Below, in pieces: positions 60,626 to 64,000 of a stretch of 64,000 nucleotides of DNA. The DNA is taken from the NCBI GenBank assembly GCA_020137815.1, contig CM035351.1, forward strand, positions 1,767,909 through 1,831,908, in the 5' to 3' direction. The notes beneath the pieces were generated by a model that saw only the letters and a list, made by a program, of their open reading frames with translations, made no database searches and was not told where the DNA came from. The first letter of the stretch is position 1; each line of letters opens with the position of its first letter. The DNA is from Hormiphora californensis (lineage: Eukaryota > Ctenophora > Tentaculata > Cydippida > Pleurobrachiidae). A program made the position numbers and the translations under genes.

Positions 60626-60802
60626 CTCAAAGCAAAGCAGCTGCAGAGTTCAGAGAAGTTTTCATCCGTTTTTCTCTCTCCCGACCTATCACCAGACGAA
60701 CAGCGAGAGCGGAAATCTCTTGTTGATACTCTGAAAGAACTAAAACGAGATAATCCGAATGGACGTTATTGGATTAGTAAGGGGGTCATTAAATGTGGCT
60801 AA
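60626..60802 (+). pseudogene. LINE ORF1-like C-terminal fragment
   Basis: The frame reads KFSSVFLSPDLSPDEQRERK and SLVDTLKELKRDNPNGRYWI then SKGVIKCG and a stop. The pattern PDLxPxxRxxRxxLxxxLK...GxxxxIxxGxI is typical of the C-terminal end of LINE ORF1 (L1-type) proteins. The fragment begins just beside the TTAA palindrome at 60603, which may have interrupted it. No further element sequence is recognised to the left. Confidence 0.55.
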
Positions 60803-61900
60803 GTGAACTCTAACCATTGAATTTTAAATCGAAAGGACTATCCAAATTGCCCACAAAAAGGGGCGTATATGTTGATTATAATAATGCAATGTATACATTT
60901 TTAGATTTAATAATAATAATAAATCCTCTCATTAAAGCAGCAACATCCGCCCCTCTCTGTACGTGGCCTCTGATTTGCTTGGCAACCATCCGGTTAGCCC
61001 CTCCTACTGTACAAGAGGTGTCCCGGATAATCGGTCGATCGGTGTGCAACGAGTGGTCGTGCGTACAGCTTGCATGCCTGATTAGGTGCTCCCTCTCCCT
61101 CTACATCTCTAGTCTATCTCTCTCTCTCTGACTCTCTCTCTTCACTCAGCATCATACTCTCTCTTTTCTAGTTGGGATGTCTGCGGTGGTAATTGTTCGT
61201 AGACGCATAGCTTGCTTCACTAATAGGAACCTAATCCCTGTTTGCTTGCCTATAACTCGCTCTATTGTCTGCCCAATTATACACGCAAGAGAGCTGTGAA
61301 TTCTCTCATATTTCACATCCCTCTCTCTTGTGCTCTCTCTTATTATTGATGCACCAGTGACAAGCTCTCTCTCTCTATGCGGGGGTAAAACATTGCTCAA
61401 CTTTATCCCGTTAACGGCGACACCCAGTCTGTCCTGGGTTCCCTGTTATCCTGTTACTTGGCTTGCATCCCCCCATTCCCAGGATATATACCCCAGGGCT
61501 CACTTTTTGTAGTAGTCAGTACCACTGTAATAACCCTATCATGGGAGCAGTTCCTACTTTGTGTTCTCTCGTACGTGCCTGATCTCCTTGGCCTATCATG
61601 CTGCAGGCCCTGAAAGAAGCCGTGGGAAACGTGCACACTAGGGGTATGCAGCGCATGCCAACTGATCTCCTTGTTCGTTCTTTTTTTTGCTTTTATCCCC
61701 CCCCCCCTCTTTTATCTAAGCTGCCTTTATGCATAGTGTACCTTAAGATTATCCAAATAATATATATCTGATCTGTGTATTGTTTAGCTACCCGAGACTG
61801 GAGGGTATTTATAATACATATCCAGCTCGCACTCAAATGTGTTCACACCTCTATATTTATGCCTCCACCATCTCTCTCCCCTCCAGACTGTTTATGTGCC

Positions 61901-61994
61901 ATGATAGACCACCTGCACAACAGAGTGCTGCTTCTGGTGTTATTGTTCATTGTTGGGGCTGTATCCGGTGATTATTGGTTAGCTGATCTGCCTG
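61901..61994 (+). CDS. First exon of a probable secreted or type I membrane protein (partial)
   Basis: ATGATAGACCACCTGCACAA starts a frame MIDHLHNRVLLLVLLFIVGA, then VSGDYWLADLPG, a strong signal peptide followed by a mature start. It ends CCTG|GTGAGT, a good splice donor in phase 1. I could not find a convincing second exon in 62000-64000, which contains CT/GA microsatellites and no long frame, so the gene probably continues past the window or has short exons. The upstream stretch 60803-61900 is CT-rich and non-coding as far as I can see. Confidence 0.45.
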
Positions 61995-63329
61995 GTGAGT
62001 TTAAATCACACATTTCTCTCTCTCTCATATATCACACTCTCCTGCGAAGAGGTAGAAAACAGAGTGTTGTAACTACAACACAGGGCGTGCCGCCTGTTGA
62101 CCAAACACATTATCATATACTGACTACTGAGCTAGATAGAAACCGTTAGGAGGTAGAAAGAGAGAGAGTTGAGAATAGAATTCTGACATTGACCGCTGAG
62201 AAGAGGCAGAAGTGTCATGTCACGGACAGAAATCCACTTTCCACCCAATTTTCTGTCTTATCTGCAAGTTCTCTCGCCCCTTCTCGCTCGACGAAGGAAC
62301 TGGTGAGCATTTAATAATGGGGCCCTGGTTTTTATCAGTACCAGGGACCAGTGGTAATCGAACACACCGTCTCCCCGATCTCATTTGGCATCATTTCCCA
62401 CTGAGAGAGGGAGAGATAACCCAGAACATTGAGTGTGTGTGAATTCATTTTCCTGTCCCCGCCGTCTCACATTCACAAGAAGAAAGGTTTCCTAACTCGC
62501 CCCCACCCAGTAGAAATCCCTCATTTCGTCACATGGACAGGGTCACATGCTGCACTCCTACCTAATTGGTTCAGCCATTGTTTATCGCTCAGTTTCGAAT
62601 GACACCCAGCAGAGAGAGGGGTGGGAGAGAGGGGAGAGAGAGAGAGTCCAGAGTCCAGTTCTCCTTTCTCCAACACAATGATGATATACTCCAGCTCTGA
62701 AATAAAACCCGTACACCGGGGTATATTCCCACCCGACACCCCTCTACTTTCTATCTTTTTATCTTCCCATTACATCAACATTCTCACACTGTGTGGTTAG
62801 TGCAGATACAGACACAACACGCCCACACAATGGATCCTGTTATACATCTCAATCTTCTTGTTTCACTCTTGCGAGCTCGTCTCTCAGAGCTTGTCTAGAC
62901 TTACAAAAGCGCAATAGAAAGATAGCTTGAGAGAGAGAGAGATAGGGATAGAGAAAGATAGAGGGATAGAGAGAGGGAGAGTTTTGTGTACTCTTCGTTT
63001 AGTAGTGAAAGAGAGGGTCCTGTGCACGTTAGAAGAAAACACATCACGCCTCTCTCATGTCCACGAAAGACGAACACAGAACACAGATATAAAATGTACA
63101 GATCCGTAACTGCCTGCGGGGGAGAGAGAGAGGGAGGGGGAGCGAGAGAGGGAGAGAAAGGAGAACATCAACAAAGTTATGCTAAACTTGGTCTCTCTCT
63201 CTCTCTCAGCTGCTTGTCAATCACTGGCCACACATGCGAAGTAGGTACTCTTGGCAGCTGTAGCTACTACTGGGATGCTGGGAATTCCTAAAGAATGTAG
63301 AAAGTTGCGGTGTGAGTTTGAGTAGGGTA

Positions 63330-63660
63330 GAAAGGGGTAAAATGGCACACGGGGTAAAATGGCACATGTATGGGGTAAAATGGTCCTAGTTATTACATGT
63401 AGTCACGTGACTTTTTCTCCAGCGGAGACCTGCTCGTTCTGTTCCGAATTTTTGCTTTAAAACTGCTGTAATTTCTGTTTGAGTTGGCCGATTTTAATTT
63501 TGCAAAAACTGCCAGTTAGGGTTTTTATCCTTCTAAAACTTGGTATAAAATTTTCAAAAAACCCACTATTAAGTTGATTAAATTGTCAAATTAGTCAAAC
63601 TGGGGTAAAATGGTTCACCCTCGCTGGGGTAAATGTTCCCCCGGACCATAAATCGAGCTT
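63330..63660. repeat. GGGGTAAAATGG-type dispersed units near the window end
   Basis: GGGGTAAAATGGCACA, GGGGTAAAATGGTCCTA, GGGGTAAAATGGTTCA and GGGGTAAATG occur at irregular spacing, interrupted by about 220 bp of AT-rich DNA. After about 63670 the sequence becomes rich in short homopolymers and may be of poor quality, though less extreme than at 43200-44350. Confidence 0.5.
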
Positions 63661-64000
63661 CTAACTTAAAACGGGTAAAATGTAGCAAGGGGAAAAGGGA
63701 CAGAAATTAAAAGATAAAGGAATTTTTTCCCTTGTTTAAAAAAGGGCCTTGAAAATTGAGAAAACCCTATTCCGCCTTTCCCCCAGGCAAACAAAAAAAA
63801 AACCCACCAACTTGGGGAGAGAAAAGAAAAAAGATAAAAATTATGCTAAATGCTTTCGGGTTGCCATATAATTTTTTCTTGAAAATTGTAGTTTTTGGGA
63901 CTAAAATTAAAAGGGAATTTTCCTTTTAAGTTACAGATCTTCCCACTAGATATGAGATGGTAATGTGGGGGACATACATGTGCAGTATAGTTTCACCCCC

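Overview
The window is animal nuclear DNA. Nearly every gene is split by GT-AG introns, mostly under 500 bp, and the gene set is metazoan: a complete JAK tyrosine kinase (FERM, SH2-like, pseudokinase, kinase), an ADAM17-type sheddase, WEE1, PHF12, EDC3 and PRUNE, plus four ER-translocon genes (SSR4, SSR1, SEC61B, SERP/RAMP4). The DNA is rich in CT/GA and CA microsatellites, foldback elements and miniature transposons. I cannot name the species. A marine invertebrate is my inference. A pyrimidine-tract plus YAG lies just upstream of the start codon in most genes, which would fit spliced-leader trans-splicing, but no leader gene was seen.

Layout. 1-636 (-) is the 5' end of a DDX55/SPB4-like DEAD-box helicase. 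1254-2933 (-) is a single-exon BTB protein. 3201-5210 is an exact 1005-bp tandem duplication carrying the tail of a retrotransposon protein. 5912-10877 (+) is a dense run PRUNE, SSR4, SSR1, SEC61B. 12032-15508 (-) is WEE1. 16.1-19.3 kb is a nest of LINE fragments and foldback elements. 20569-22860 (+) is EDC3. 23688-27326 (+) is a GT31-like glycosyltransferase with a hAT-like element in its first intron. 28796-29824 (+) is RAMP4/SERP, whose intron opens with a minisatellite of RFX X-box-like units. 30443-31860 (-) is an orphan coiled-coil protein. 33448-37821 (-) is ADAM17. 38.0-40.3 kb holds two large inverted-repeat elements. 40820-42613 (+) is a Baeyer-Villiger-type flavin monooxygenase. 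42891-48029 (+) is PHF12, whose first PHD exon dissolves into apparently miscalled sequence. 48742-51138 (+) is an orphan protein ending in a BH1-like W-G-R motif. 53392-58254 (-) is JAK. 59206-60603 is a 1.4-kb palindrome with TTAA flanks. 61901-61994 (+) is a signal-peptide exon, probably of a secreted protein that continues outside what I can resolve.

Functional links. SSR4 (TRAP delta), SSR1 (TRAP alpha), SEC61B and RAMP4 are all parts of the ER translocon, and three of them lie in tandem with short gaps. JAK and ADAM17 act in cell-surface signalling, WEE1 and PRUNE in growth control, and EDC3 and the helicase in RNA metabolism.

Most distinctive finding: a family of 40-55 bp mobile units at 5385, 19213 and 58829. 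They share a 20-bp left end and a 15-bp right end, differ in a short core, and each is flanked by a perfect 9-bp target duplication of different sequence. A second ultra-short unit (41 bp) pairs with an 821-bp relative. Two splice junctions (RAMP4 donor, PHF12 acceptor) have grown into minisatellites.
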